This document shows positions 29,521-43,869 of a DNA stretch of 64,000 nt, in pieces. The translations under genes were made by a program, and so were the position numbers. The notes below the pieces were generated by a model. It saw nothing but the letters and a program-made list of their open reading frames with translations, made no database searches and was not told the DNA's origin. This DNA is from Syngnathus acus (Eukaryota; Chordata; Actinopteri; Syngnathiformes; Syngnathidae). The stretch lies in assembly GCF_901709675.1 (NCBI RefSeq), contig NC_051088.1:8147693-8211692 (forward strand), given 5' to 3'. How positions within the stretch are numbered: position 1 is the stretch's first letter; the number at the start of each line of letters is the position of its first letter.

Positions 29521-32500
29521 ACAATAGACTGTTCAAAATTATAGCAGTTCTAAAGCGTCCCAAAGCGACTCAAGTGGAAACACTTGGCGTCTCCTTGCTG
29601 CATGTTGTGAAGAAAGTTCCACAGTTTTTTTAATACTGCATGTTTATTGTTTGTCAGTACCCACAAGTGGCTCACACTTCTTGTTTCTTTTTGTTTTTGT
29701 TTTGAAGGTGCTTCTTGCTACCTGTGCCAAGAGCTCAGTAATTGGCCGTAGCAAAAGCCTGGCATGTGTTGTTTTAAGATTTTGGATTGACACATGCAAG
29801 CCACACTGGCAGATAGAAGGCAGGAACAACACACCCCTTCCCTGTCACTCCAACCATCACTAGCAGCCCATTTTCTCCCGGCTTATCCCAACAAGTCGGT
29901 GGAGGCGAGATACTGGATGTGTTGTGTCTTCTTTGTCAGTTTCCCTTCGCCGCTCATAAAAGCTGTCTCATATCTCAGCCGAGTTTGATTGAGGCCCAGC
30001 TCTGCAGTGCCACAACGGTTGGTCCAGTCCAACCCTTTTGTGTCACCAATATGTGTATCCACAAACAGTACACTGTATGTTATGACGCACACACACTCTC
30101 ACTATGCATCTTATTCGATTAGAATATGGTATAAATCTTTTTGAGAGGGGAAGTTAAAATAAACAATGGAGATAATGTAGTTGCACAAGTGTGCACACCC
30201 TCTTCGAACTGGGTAGCTGGCTGTGCTCAGAATGAACCGATCGCAGACTCGCGTTTAAATGGGAGTCGGCATGCACCTGCCAACATTTCCAGTGCCTCTG
30301 ATTAACTCCAAATGTGTTCTAGGAGTCTTTTCCTGCACAAACACAAGCTGAGAGCTTCCGCAGCAACAGAGGGAATTCATTCTTCAAAGGTATCAGGCAG
30401 GAAGATGGAGGTCCCAAAATAAAAAAATACCATCAGGCGAAGCTGTGAAATAGAACGCCGGATATGCTGGGCTTGGCTGTAGAACAAACGTGAGTATAAA
30501 CTGCTTACGTGAGGTAGTTGTACGTTCTGTTCCCATTCCAAAACTTAATTGACAAACAAAGGCCTCGCTCATTTCAAATACATGCCTTTCTACAATAAAG
30601 TTGAGGTACTACAGTAGTCTTTTTGTGTTGTTTTTAAGACTCTTATTAGCCTCGTACTGCAGAGATGAGCTTTGACTTTGTCCTGTTCAAACTCGCATAC
30701 AACAATTTTTGCTCAAGTGCATTGTGTGAGCGTATTTCTTTTGCGCTTAATCCACATGAGTGATTGTGGAAAGTCCAAATGAAGCGTTGGCTAACATTTG
30801 CCTTCACAACAGTATCACCGAGTTGACACCGTCTCAGTATTTATTCAACGTATTCACGCAGATGACAGACGGTTTTATAGAATCCGTGAAGCAAAGGCAA
30901 ACAGTAGCGCAATTAAACTACCGTGATTAAAAAAAAACAACCAGTCAGCCATTTGCCATCGCAGTCAGGGAAGAAAATGAAATGGTGTAGGATCAGCTGG
31001 CTTGCCCCTGAGGAAATGGGGAAAAGGGTGGGTGGGGGGTAAGATGATGAGGATCAGGAGGAGCGCTTTGCCGTCGTGTGGGTGTCAGTACTTATTAGGT
31101 AAGCGATTGCCTCATCTAATGACACGGCATGGCGCTAGTAGTGCAGAAACACAAACAATGCATACCAGTATTTTACTGCGCAGCTGCCCACTTTGCATAG
31201 ACATACTTTCTAGCTCGAATATTTTGACATCTTTCCCGACGAATCCCTTTTCCCCTTCCCTGGCAGCGACACACGTTTACTCCTTGGGCAAGACAAAAGG
31301 CCTTTTTTTTCTCTCGGCACACTTTCTTGCTGTGGCGCAGTTGAGAGATGGAGGTGATTTAAGGCTGGCGTTACAATAGATCGGTGCGCTTTTCTCTCTG
31401 CTCTCATTGTTTCGATTGACGGCAGCAGTAGTTTTCAGCTGCAATCTATATTGGCACATAAGGCTTCATCACCTGCTCTGTTTGCCTTGCTGAGCACCAG
31501 CACAAGGGGAGCTTTTGTCCTTTTTTTTGTCCCTGTAAGGTCGCCATTGATATGTTTGACCCCGTATGAACACGAATGTTAACTCTGCCCTGTTTGTTAT
31601 AATAATCGAGCAGTGACCTGCTTTAGTTGAGTGGAAGCGTAAAATTTGATTGGCTTTTAGGTGGGCGATTTGGGAAAAATATGCCTCAGAAATCTGATGT
31701 ATCGATCGTTGTCATCTGTGACATCACAAGAGACTTCATGAAATTGACCACATAAAGCATGTTTTCATGTTTTGTGATGCCGCCACAAAAAGTGACTCGC
31801 AACGACAACCGTCGAATAGAAGTTTGAACATATTATGTAAGGACAAAGGCAGTGTACTTGGATGACTTAACAAAGAACGCAAAAGTCGAATTTGATTGGA
31901 TTTTGAGTGCGCCGCTTTGCTGCTGGTGTCTCTCCAATTAAGGAATTCAGCGGCCTCTTCGCTTGGTCTCTCATGATAATGAGCAAAATGAAGCGCTCAT
32001 TCTCATCTGTACACGCATCTCCATCCAGGCTGCTGAGTCCAATTTAGCAAAGTAAAGAAAATCAAAAGACGAACAGAATCTACCTGTGTGCATATTCATC
32101 ACCAGATAAATGGGTGAGTACGTTTGATGTTTCCACTCCAGTCCAACTTTATTTATGGAGTCATTTAAGAACAATTCTACTGGCCAAAGCCGAAGATGAC
32201 ATAACATGTAAACAAATAAAAACGCCAAGGGTATAAAATCACTCATTTAAAAAAATACTAAAAAAGAATATGAAAATAACACAATAAAAAACTAAACAGT
32301 CAGCAACATCTAAAACGTGTCAGACAGTTGACAATGTTATTCATCAATACTTGCTTTATGATGGCGATACCACTGTGTTACATCACCTTTCCTTTTAACA
32401 ACACTCAATAAGCGTTTGGGAATTGAGGACACTAATTATTGAGGTACTTGATGTCTAAAAATTTGCCACACGCTTTGAGAAAGACATTGCCTGACATTAT

Positions 32501-32524
32501 TTCTTAAACCGTCGGACTTGCACT

Positions 32525-32710
32525 TGTTTACAAAGTCGTGAGTTGCATTCATCGATTAATCGACAATTAATGATCAGATAATGTGGCAACCATTTTATTA
32601 ATTTAGTCATTGAGAGCCATTGCTGAACTGAAAATTGTCCAATTCTTCAGATTTCAGCCTCTCAGATTTCTGTTGAAAGCAGACTATCTGTTATTGTTTG
32701 ATCCAAATAC
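32525..32710. mobile_element. Non-autonomous DNA-transposon-like repeat, copy 2 (truncated)
   Basis: GTTGCATTCATCGATTAATC begins it, and the internal words TCAGCCTCTCAGATTTCTG and GAAAGCAGACTATC match the middle of the 47-kb copy. Confidence 0.5.
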
Positions 32711-33689
32711 ATATATGCAAACAACACAGCAGTGTTTTTATTTTATTTATTTTATTCTGCTTCGTTGCGACTGCGCAGAAGGCCCAGTGTGCTTACGGAG
32801 CTCTGACTTCGGATTTCATGGAGACGCCACACAAGCCAATGCTGAGTTCCCAGCTTATGTGGCTCGAAGGAAATAACCACCCGCTGCCCTCGCCCTCCCC
32901 CACGGCACTGTCCACTCTCCTCTTTGTGGCTTGCCTCGGGTATGCGCTGTCCTTGCTCACACCTTTGCCGTCTCGACCCGGCTATTGAGCGCCCCAAGCC
33001 CCCAGTTTAGTATGCTGGTACTTAAGGCCGGATCGACTGGGTTTAAGGATGAACGTGGTGTCTCTGCGCCGCAGTTCCAGCAGCCGTCACAGAGAAAATG
33101 AGTTTTGAGGATTGGGTTTAGATTTGCCAATGTAGCACTTCCACCCGGGCAGGGAGAGAGAGAGAGAGAAAGCGAATGAACAAGTGAAGCACAGCAATGC
33201 TATCAAATAGATCAATTTGTAATAAATCTGTTGCCTCAAGCTGTTGTTCAGTCCAACTCACTATAAGTTGTCTGCATCTCTCCGGCAACAAAATGTTTGC
33301 CAGGCCAGACGTGCAGAGCGCCTGCAGCTCGCTTCATCTTTTAATTGTTTTGGGGGTTTTTTTTCCTCTGAAGCTTTTGCTGCTCTCTTATCAGTTGGGC
33401 ACAAAAAAAATAACAAGTTGTAACCAATCGACGTGACCGAGAGCTGAAATGACCTACGCTACTGTCACGTTAAATCTCCCCATTATCAAATATGAGCCAT
33501 TCATCAGGATGATGGAGCTATTGATTAAACTCTCAGCTGAGGTTGCTTAATGTATTCGCCAAGGGTCATTTCACAATATAAGGATGTGTTGTAGTTGCTG
33601 CTTTTATCCCCCCCCCCCTGAAAATTAAGCGAGTCCAATTTGAAGGGCTCTATTATTATGACAACGGTTTGATCAGTGCAGGTAACAAA

Positions 33690-34720
33690 AGAAAGCGCCT
33701 CTCGTGGGATCCCGCGGCTCCTCCTCCACTAGCAGCCATATGGAGCGTACTAATTGTGTTCTACGCCAGCCATTTTCACCCATCCATCAGGGACTTGTGA
33801 GAGTGCTGTAGCTATAATGTCACCAGCAGTGGGCTGGCCTTGTGAAAGAAACATTAGCAAGCAAGATGAGGAGACAGGAAGGCTATAAGCCGCACGTATC
33901 GATTGAACCGCTGAGCAAAATTTTCGGTGCCTTTTTAAAGGTGTAATTTGTATTGTATGCCTTTCCGCCCTTACCCCGGCGAGCAACCTTCACTGCTGAT
34001 ACAATCTCATTCTAGGCATCGGGCCAGCGTACGCGTGCACTTGTACAGCTAATAAAAGGACTTCTCTCGTAATCCCTTCTTTCGGCGCACAATTTCTCCC
34101 ATTAATTTGCATAGTGTTCATTCATATTCCGACGGTCCAGCCAGTTCCTCTGCCGGTGCTCATCTGTTTTGTTTAGTGACAGCAGAATTGCTGAAGTAAT
34201 GGTGTGGAATGTAAATGTGACATTCTCAGTATTTGCTGAGCCCTCCAGGGTGCTGATTGGTCACAAAGTGTTTGCAGCGCTAAGTGTGACTGTGGCAAAT
34301 CAGTGTACATTTTAATATAATATGCAATCATTAAAGCGGCACCTTTATGGAAATGAGATCCTCGGAGCTGCTGCTGCTAGAGAGGTTTGAAGAAAATACT
34401 AATGTGAAATCAAAAAGAGAGCGCTGTGTCCCTCTTGACGAGTTTCTAGTAATTATTGAAATTTATCTTTTCCGCAGAGCTGTAAATCTGCAAGATATTT
34501 CCTGTTAATAAAGCGACAGAAGCAGCCTGGGCGTTAGGCTGGGAAATAAAAGGCAATGAAGCCTCCAACATCCTCTCCCCAGCCCCGGAATGAAGCGGCA
34601 CAAGCCCTAATTAACTGAGAGGATGAGCGGCTCGCCTCTTGCTAATGAAGATGCTCCTCTAGCTGCATGCTTCCAGCGCTGTCTATCTGGCTTTGGCTCG
34701 CCTCAGGTATTTTCTACCCC
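33690..34720. promoter_or_regulatory. Candidate conserved non-coding block A
   Basis: About 1 kb without recognisable repeats and with balanced composition. It holds homeodomain-type cores such as TAATTA at 34608-34613 and TAATTATTGAAATTTAT near 34450. This texture resembles enhancers in introns of developmental regulators. It was picked by eye; no alignment was possible. Confidence 0.3.
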
Positions 34721-35764
34721 CCCTCCTGTAATATGTGTGAAATCGTGGTTGTGAGCTGTGCACTGATGCACAGAGAGAAGCTCTTCTGTTGCCAGGAGGT
34801 GTCGGCAGTCCTGCACAGGAAATCGGTGAGCTAGATGATGATTACTGTAGCTTATGTGCAATATATTGAGAGTGGGAGAGACAACATTGATCTCTTGTTA
34901 TCGATTCCGTGGATCCTCTTCAAAATGACAATAAAGTTGTTCCTAGTGTCATCTTGGAGCACACCTTTTTCAAATCAGCGGAGTAGCAAATTACTCCTGT
35001 CACCATCAGCCGCCCCAAAGCTCTCGCCGCGTTGTGTGATCATCTTGCGAGTTGAAAGTCAGGTTAAATCTCGCTTTGCTCGCTTTTGTTTGGGCTTCTG
35101 TCAGTGTCGCCACGTTGCATGCTTTGAAGCACATCGTGTTGGTTTTGTAGCGCTGCCTCCATGTAAGCCAAAGCGCTCTGAATTTAGAGGGCAACAAAGT
35201 AGCTGTAATATGATCTGATGTAGCGCTTGTAGTGCAGGCACATGTTGTGGAGGAGGAGTGGGTCATGATTGATTGTTGGAAAACAGAGCTTGCTCGAGCT
35301 CCCACACACTATTTACCTGCAGCTTTCCTCCATTGTTTTTTTTTTTTTTTCCCTTTCCCTCTGGCTGGCTGCGATATTCTCCCCTTGTCGCCTTTTCCCC
35401 CTCTTTGTTGTCGCAGGCAGCCCAAAAGCCCCCGGGGACAAACGGACAAATAGAAGACAGCAAAAGGTGAAGCTCTTCATCTTTCTCCCTCACCAGCACT
35501 CAGCCAGACAGGTTTCCAGGCACTCAAAAAAACAAAACAAAAGGAGGATTCACAGTTGCTTAGCTTGAGGTGTAGCACACCAGGAGGCTCATTGTCTTAT
35601 TTGTCAAATGCAGAAAATATGAAGTGCTGGTTGGTTGGTAATGCAGGAGGGATCCATTTTTGTTCGGATTATGTACGTCACTTCAGACGATGCTGTGTGA
35701 TATTAGCATTTGCATCATAGGGCGATATAGTAAATATGTCTAGAACATCTTCTATTGTTTAATT

Positions 35765-36385
35765 TAGTGATGTTTGATACCACTTTTTTCAGGCTCATAC
35801 CTCAACTCTTAGTACTCACTGAAACAGATACCAAAAAATGTATACCAGTACTTCTGAGACATAACATTGCTATTAAACTGATGTCAGATCATTTCAAATA
35901 AAGAACTGATTGTTCACATCTGACAAAAGGCGGAGCAGTCGTTCTGCAATAAATGGTGTACTGTTCAAATGAAACACAAATAGCTCAGTCTTATTTTGGA
36001 TTAATTTGTGATAAATGAAAAATGAAAAATAAAACTGAAACCTCCCTGAGATTTAGTCTTTGTTCAAAATAAATTGAAATGCAAAATACTACAGGTTCAA
36101 TTGTTAACTATGACACTATGAAGTTGGAAAAGAGGTTGAATAACTGTTGAAAAATGTATCGCACTTTTTTCACATCAGATGATGTTAAAATAGATTTTCA
36201 CTTAAACTATTCATCACAAGAAAAACGTGTTGAAAGATAAAATCTAAACAACTACAATCGTCAGGAGGAAAAAAATGCCACGAGACAGCGCCGTTGACTA
36301 GTATCGGCACCCTTCGCAAACCTCGATACTTTGAAATAAGTCCGGTATTGTCCTGATACAGATACTACTTGCCCATCCCTTGTTT
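35765..36385. mobile_element. Degenerate repeat with GATAC-rich inverted ends
   Basis: It begins GTTTGATACCACTTTTTTC and ends CTGATACAGATACTACTTGC before CCATCCC. The two ends are approximate reverse complements, as in a fish non-autonomous DNA-transposon family whose ends read GGGATGGGC...GATACCACTTTTT. The interior is AT-rich and non-coding. Confidence 0.5.
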
Positions 36386-39300
36386 GTGTCATAATTTTGA
36401 AGTGTGGGGTGCACAGTGTCTAAAAGCTAGCGGAGTATTTCTTTCAATGGCATTTCTTTAGGTACGTGTTAAATACTGTATTTCAAGAATACCCGTATCG
36501 CAATATTCAACATCCATATTGCATATGACATGTTTTCCAATATTGTGCTGACCTATTTCAGAGAACTACTGGATGGAAGAAAATAGACATATTTACAAAC
36601 TTGGGGTGGACATTTCTCTGCGTTTCCTATTTGGAAAATAATCGTCGTGTTCGTTGTTATGATTGTGGCGTGCGCAAATTGCCAAGTAGCTACGTGTCGA
36701 CTCATCAGTATCCTCAAGATTATTTCTATATTAATTGTATTTGGAAATAGTGTATTTATACCAACATCTATAGAGTTGAAAGGGGGAATCTTTGAAATGT
36801 AACACACCGACATGCTCACATTTCCATCTTGCCTGTGAACTTGGTCAGGTTGTGGTGTAAACACTGCACTGCAGTTCCAACAGCTCATTATTTGCCTCTA
36901 ACTTGAACGAACTTGATTAAATGCTTGGCTCATTTGGAACCATCCCAGCTGGACTCCCCCACAGGGTCCGTCTCGATCAGCTCTTGGTTTTTTAGAAATG
37001 ATTAGCACCTGCTGTCGCGCAGACTTTTCCTGAAATTGACGTCTTTGCAGATTTCACGCGTGTGACTGAACTGTCGGAGAGGTTCGAGCCGCAAAGCAAA
37101 CATTCCGCTCTGCACAAAGCCAGTGTTGCTCAGAAGATGGTGGCTCAATAGAATACATGCCAAAAGCAAGACTGGTGGCTGCGGTTTAAATCTCAGTCCT
37201 CTATGTGATCGCACGGCTTGGAGTCGCAGGGGATGAGAGTCCCCCACCACTGGGCACAGGGTCTCCCCCTGAGCACCAAGCAGACTTGCTTCTTTTCCCT
37301 TCCATGTTAGGCTCTGTATTTAACACTCGAGCGTTTCCATTAACAAACTGAGAGCTTGTGAAATTCCGAACATAAAACAAGACGACTTTTGACTCCCTAG
37401 AGTTTTATTTGTCTCGCCCGTGCTGCTGTAAAAAAGATGACAAGAGACAGAGGAAAAAAACAACACAAAAAAGAACACGTCCTCTATTTCCGTCTCTTTT
37501 GTCTGATGGCTTTACTCTACCTTTGGAGTGCGGCTGCTTATGTTACCTCGGCCTCGGCCACCTTGTACTTTCTGTTGCGGCGAGATAAAAATGCGAGCCT
37601 TTCTTTGGGAGTTGATTGTAGATAAATAAACTCAGAGTGGTAGAGGTCACGGTTTGCTCTTAGATTCCGAGTATATTGTATTTGTAAGCTAATTAGCAGT
37701 AAGGGAGCTCAGGGGCAATGAGGATTGAAAGGCGTGCTTTAATTGTTTGTGGCATGTGAAATGAAAAACGATAATGTGTGACTAGAGGCCCCAGGAGACA
37801 GCAATCTGGTCGGCAGCTTAAGAAGAGCGTCCGAGAAATGCGTTTGCACATGTCTCCTTCTGCTTCTTCCGAGCCATAAAGCTCTTTCAGGTAATTGGCC
37901 AGCAGCAATTTCTCCTCACGCGATGTGTGATCCTGTGCTGAGGCCCGAAGAAAACCTTGCCGGTATCACGAGTGAATCCTGTGGTTTGAGCGTGTGTGTT
38001 TGCTTGCAGTCCTTGTTCTCTGCACAGCTCTGCAGCAGCACCTGATTTGACTTGGTAATGGGCCATTGATGAGTCTTTGGGGGGGAATTGAAAAAGGCTC
38101 GCAAAGCTGTGCTGCCAAGACAGTGCATGAAACGCCACCACATGTGTTTTACATTGGAATCGACACAATTCATAATCAGATTGTAAATCAGACCGGGCAC
38201 TGAAATGACTCCTTTTATAATCGAGCGTCAGCTCTTGTGATTCCTATGCCTGTTGTCCGCTGCGTGATGTTTGTAAGAACGATGCAGCGTGACCACACTG
38301 CACACTAGTCTACATCATTAAGTCCATCTAATGTTCACAGGCTTGAATTGAACCATGGCGACGACAGAATGACTCTCAGGCTCTAAAGAGTGTCGCCGGT
38401 GAGAGGACATTTTGCATTTGGCGTAGTAGAAATAGAAATCATTATCTCCCCCCTCCCTCCTTTGTTTGGGGCTGTTGAAAAGAGGATGTACTTGTGTGGA
38501 CGGCGTGGTGAAAGATAGAAATTTTGCAACAAGATTATAGTGAGCAAAATGAAATCAATAAGCCTATTTTACCTCACTATTCACATAATTTTCTCTTAAA
38601 GCCTATCCTCACTGAAAAAGAAGAATGCTTTCATTGACATTGTACAACTAGTATACAACTGCATATCTGTGATACTTGGCATATATTTGTGCTCTTTCTT
38701 TAACGCCCTAAAATGCCACAAGGTGGCGCCAAAGCCTCGATTAATGCAAAAGTAGTAAGTTACGTTCTCAAAGTAGTATGTTTGAAGTGATACAGTATGT
38801 GGTGCAAAAAATAATAAATAACCTGTGAATCATATATTTTTCAGTTAAGTTTTATAAGATGCACTTAAAATTAGATTGTGTTTTTATATTATAGTGTTTG
38901 GTATATTGATTGCCTAAGGCAGCAATTTACATACTGGAACGAAGCACAATTTTTCAGTCGTGACACTGTTGACCCACAGAAGACCACGCACTTCCGAACC
39001 AGAGGTACGTTAATGGACAAAACATATCAATATATACAAAATTGGAATATTATTGAGGTACTGTTTGGTCTACATGTCATCCCAAGTCCGCTAAAGGTTT
39101 TTAGGCTCCTCACGTTACAGTATAAGGACAACTTAGCTACGTCTGCCATATAGTGGTGAATTGTGATAATTCCAACTTAAAACTACTACAGTCAATACCT
39201 GCCTACTTGGAGTTGCATATTCGCAGATTTTTTTCGGTCTTTGTTTTATTTGGGGTGATTTAATTTAAGGAAAATAGCCCTCTATGATATTGTATTTCAT

Positions 39301-40330
39301 AAAACTTGTAGCAACTTAATTAAAAACAATGTAAACAGACTGCATTACAATTAATATATTGCCATGTCTTGTGGTGTGCCTAACTTGACCACCAGGGGGA
39401 AAGAAATTCAAGCGTGAAGAGACGAACAAAGAAGACTTTCACAACTGACTAAAATGGAGTGATTTTGGTTGATAGATAAGATGAAGAATCCTGTGTGTAT
39501 AGTACTTACTATATTGTACTACTTACTATATATAAATGTCTTGATGCACTATTTATGTTCAAATATTGATTGTAGTCTGTCCATAGTGTTTTTATTGTGT
39601 GTTAGCATCAAGTGTGTGGTTGTTTTGAATAAACAATGTGCTCCCTGGTTTGTTTTGTTTGACAGTAAACTTCAACTGGTTGGGGGGGGGGGGGTTAAAG
39701 AGAGTTTCACCTTTTTTGTTTTTACTGTCTGCTAAACTGCTGCTTGTTCCGTGAGTTGAATTAAGGCCACAGCCACCATTCAAAATTTTCCCCTTAATCG
39801 AGCAGAAAGATCATCCAAAAAACGCCCATTAACTTGAGACATTTGTAAATTGGGAAACTCGTATCTAAAGGCGCCACGGCTACAAAAGTATCTTACATTG
39901 TCCAGGTATACAATTTAGGTGGTAATCAATGAGACCAAAAGTCCTAAGATTTTACGTGTTTTATCATATGATTTAGCAACACTTCTGTCATCACGACGAG
40001 CATGTGGAGATTTGCATCACAGTAGTAAGTACTCGTCATTAAGCGCATAACCACGCAAAGCTGCCAGATGGCAACTATCAATATCTAACATAGATACTGT
40101 AGCAATAAAGATATTGCAACACTGTTAAATAGTCCCAGTCCAATTCTGTTCCCCAACAGCAGATTGAATCCATATTTAGCAGAGCTCATAGCTGAATGAA
40201 AAGTGCTCTCGGTGCTGAGAACATAAAAGGTAGCCAAACCAGGAGTAGTAGGGGAGATAAAAGCAGCTTGCTTGAAGCACTCTGTTATTTGAAGCACATT
40301 TCTACCGCTGTTGATGGAGCCGCTAACATA
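36386..40330 (+). other. Putative rere 5' intron, middle part
   Basis: No gene seen. A repeat-poor block at about 37330-38430 contains the palindromic homeodomain core CTAATTAG (37689-37696) and may be a regulatory element. The stretch 38560-40150 is AT-rich and unclassified, with a poly-G run near 39683. Confidence 0.35.
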
Positions 40331-40970
40331 ATAATTCATCTCGCTGACTTTTTATCACTCAGCGCGCAGCACACACACACATACGTAGACACACACGCTC
40401 ACTTAAAGTAGCTACACACAAACAAATATTCCTTTCGACGCCACGGGTCAGCCCCTGCTAATATGAAAGTGATTCAGAGATGAAATGCTCATCATTTTGC
40501 AGAGAGGTGCAGTGAACAAAAAAAATAAAGGGGGTGATGGGCAAGGACTGCCTCGCTGGGGCATCGTGTCTGTGTTATCTCCTCCGCTAGTGCTGCAATT
40601 AATATTAATGTGCTTTAAAGCTCCCTCCACCCCTCCATCCCTCCCGCCCTCCCTCCCTTGTGCATGCATGTGTGCAATGCAGGGGAGGAAGAGAGCAATA
40701 AAACCAACAGGATAAAAATCCAAGTAGGATATGACAGTCGTCATGTCAGCTGTCTTTGCCGCTGGACGGATAAAGGCGAGCATTGAATTGTGAATCTCCG
40801 TTATAGAGACAGGAAGGCAGTGCTGCGTTTAGGTGTCTACTTGTAGCCTCAGCCATGGCGACGCTCCGGGCGGTGAGCGGCCTGCTTATTTAGTCGTGTT
40901 GTAATAATGCTTGACCTTTTCCCGAGTCCACCACCTGCCCTTTAGCGCCTTAGCCTCCCTTCAAATGCCC

Positions 40971-41163
<193 letters not shown>

Positions 41164-41164
41164 C

Positions 41165-41860
41165 TCAAACACACACTGGCAGGGACTGGAGGAGAAACGA
41201 GCACCTCCTTTGTAAGGAGCTTCATGGTCTGCCAACTCCTCGAGTGGATCGTTCCAAATTAGTATGCATTAGGTGGTTAGTGCAAAGCATTTAATTATGC
41301 AAGATGGCACTAAACTGTCTATGTTATGATTAGCCCAACACGTTACACCCTTAATTCTTCATTTTTACCCCCCCCCCTCTGTCTCTTGGCGGGTGAGTGG
41401 GGGTGATCAGCTGGCGAAGGAGCCGGATGCGCCCTTATTCCCCTTCAGAGCATGGCTTGTATCTGCGGAATTTTCTCCCTAGAAGTCTATTTCTATTTCC
41501 TGTCTCGGTGCATCTCCGTGGCGCTCCCCATGATATTTAGTCAAACGGTGTGGAATCAAGTAGCTTACTTGTACTGTATTTGCTCGGCCGCCTTTCATGG
41601 TAGGCAAAACACAAAATCTCGAGTGGTGGCGCCAAGGTAGAGCGTGAGCAAGGGAGGCAGTTGTGCGGCTGCCGAAGAAGCCCAGCAGCTCCCCGGAGGA
41701 GCGTATTATACAGCAAAGATATCAAACCATGAATCATTTACGCTCGTCCTCCCCTTGCCTTCTTCTACCCCTGCGCGCCAGCCAGCCGGCCGGCCGTATA
41801 CTTTGCCTTTCTCTCTGCATCTTTAATGAAGGATAATTGAATTTGATCAAAATTGGCGAC
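41165..41860. promoter_or_regulatory. Candidate conserved non-coding block B
   Basis: Repeat-poor sequence after the GT tract with an overlapping homeodomain and POU-like motif, TTAATTATGCAAG, at 41291-41303. The flank before the GT tract (40330-40960) has the same texture, so the microsatellite seems to have grown inside one block. Judged by eye only. Confidence 0.3.
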
Positions 41861-43835
41861 TTTATGTATTATTGATTATAAACGTGTTGCCTTCACCATG
41901 GACAAGTTTTTTGTCGCCAGTTAAAAAAAAATCAATAGCCTGTATATCGTCTGATTGTGTGATGGGTATCTTGGTGGTGAGCGTTCACACTAAAGCTGTT
42001 GTACATTCTAGTTTTGTGTGTGTGTGTGTGTGTGTGTGCATTTCTGTGTTTCAAAGATGCTAGTTTGTTTTAGGGTTGAGTGATAATTTTAGATTTTTTT
42101 CAATAGGTAAAAAATACATGGTACGATTGTTAAGGAAGAAGCAGATTGCACTGGCCGCTGTAGCTATATTATAATACAAAGAGGTAAATGAGAGGGTGGA
42201 TATTTGAGAAGCTCTTTGCTGTATTCATTATTGCATGTGTGCATTATAGTGACGGAGACTCTCGACACTTCACTTTTTCAGCTGTTGGTAAAGATTGAAT
42301 TGTAAATACTACTTAGTATTATTGTAAAACATAATATGTATGTAGATGCTATATTGGTACAGCTTAGCGGTGGCTGGCTAGGTGTCGCTTTGTATTCAAA
42401 AACATAATTTTTGTTGTGACTTGACCTGGCATTTTTAATCGGCTGTTATTTCCGCAACATTGCAAAAGCGTTCAATGAATGACATTCGTAATCGTGGTAG
42501 AAATTAGTGGCTACTCTTGAAATTTCATGGCAGAATCCCTCAAATTGGACAACAGATCTGTCACGGTCAGGCCGCATGCCTCGGCAAGTTTTTAGAATGG
42601 GAAGTTTGTATACTTGCATCGAGTCCTCCATCTAGTACACCTTGTGACTTTGAGTGTGGCTGCAATCTTTATCACATGTAATGACTCATCAGATGCAAAC
42701 TCAATCAATAGACTATGTGTAACTTGAGTGAAATGAATGTGACTTTTCTGTGTAAAACAGTTCAGACTTTGTCTGGAAGAAGATCAAAGCTGGAGTGATA
42801 AATTGGACAGCCGTGATGCGACACTGATGTCATGTCATCGCCAGAAACATACAAAGCGCCCTGTTAAATTGCAATGTTGTCATGACTTGCTGCTCACAGC
42901 ATTTGTGTGCCGCCTGGATTTTCGTGACATGCTATGCTGGCAGTATTCCGCTGGAATTCACACAGGTAGGCGGCATGTGTTCGCATTACTGCTGGTCTTG
43001 CATTTTGCAAGACATATTTGTACAACAGTGTAACATTTTATTGTGTCATACTTGGAACGTAGTGCGTATGACGTAACAGGCTACGTATTTCCTTTGAAAT
43101 CGATTTGTGACGCGAAAAGCTGTCATACTACGTTGTTTTCCTTGTTTCTCAACCAACATAATGATGATACAGTAACCCCCAACTTATTGTGGTGGAAACC
43201 TGAAAGAAACCTAACGCCATTAATAGAATAGAAATTACATTGGAAAATATAATGACACCTTCCCAAAATGTTACGCAGTTTAAACTGTAAATATACATTT
43301 ACAAAACACTCCTATCATTTCAAACTCATCTTACTGAAGTAAAGATGCCTTATTTGATTTAAAACAAAAAAAACATGAGAAGTGTTGGCAAAACACGTCA
43401 CCTTCCCAACCTGCAAAAATAGCAACTGGCAAGACCTTTGTTTTTGTTCGCTTGATCTTTTTAATAGCCAATCAGCAGAGCAAAAACATTCACATGTGGC
43501 AAAGTGTCTCCAGAATCTCCGTTAAAGTTAATGTCTCCTCGACATAAAAATGACAGTCTCTCAGTCGAGATATTCTACTATATTGGTGCCATTCCAGGGC
43601 CACAGCCACAAATAACTACTGAGAGACAACATTTATTTATTTATTTATTTCTAAATTGTTGAAGAAAGGTTACACACAAGCACACTCACAAATTGGCATT
43701 GACTTATAGTCTTCGCCTACTTTGCGGAATACCTAAATGTAGAAGGACAGTGCAAATGGCGTATTGTCAAACGGCACATTCAGCATGCAGTGTGCACGTA
43801 AGGATGCTATTGTAATGTTTGTTGTGTTGTCGCCA
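41861..43835 (+). other. Putative rere 5' intron, no gene seen
   Basis: AT-rich sequence with a short GT tract near 42015-42038 and an ATTT tract near 43631. No coding or RNA gene is supported. Confidence 0.4.
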
Positions 43836-43838
43836 CCG

Positions 43839-43869
43839 CCGCTGCTGCTGCTGCTGCTGCTGCTGCTGC
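43839..43869. repeat. (CTG)n trinucleotide repeat with GCC flanks
   Basis: About nine to ten CTG units, bordered by CGCCACCGCC before and CCGCCGC after. It has no open-frame or splice context, so it is not evidence of a polyglutamine or polyalanine exon. Confidence 0.9.

Larger units (their letters stand above)
27171..33640 (+). other. Putative rere 5' intron, proximal part
   Basis: No supported coding exon, tRNA or other RNA gene. It contains the DNA-transposon-like repeats at 29124-29520 and 32525-32710 and otherwise unclassified AT-rich sequence. Confidence 0.4.

Noticed and set aside
43839-43869. Polyglutamine, polyalanine or polyleucine coding repeat
   Set aside because: No extended open frame or splice sites surround it.
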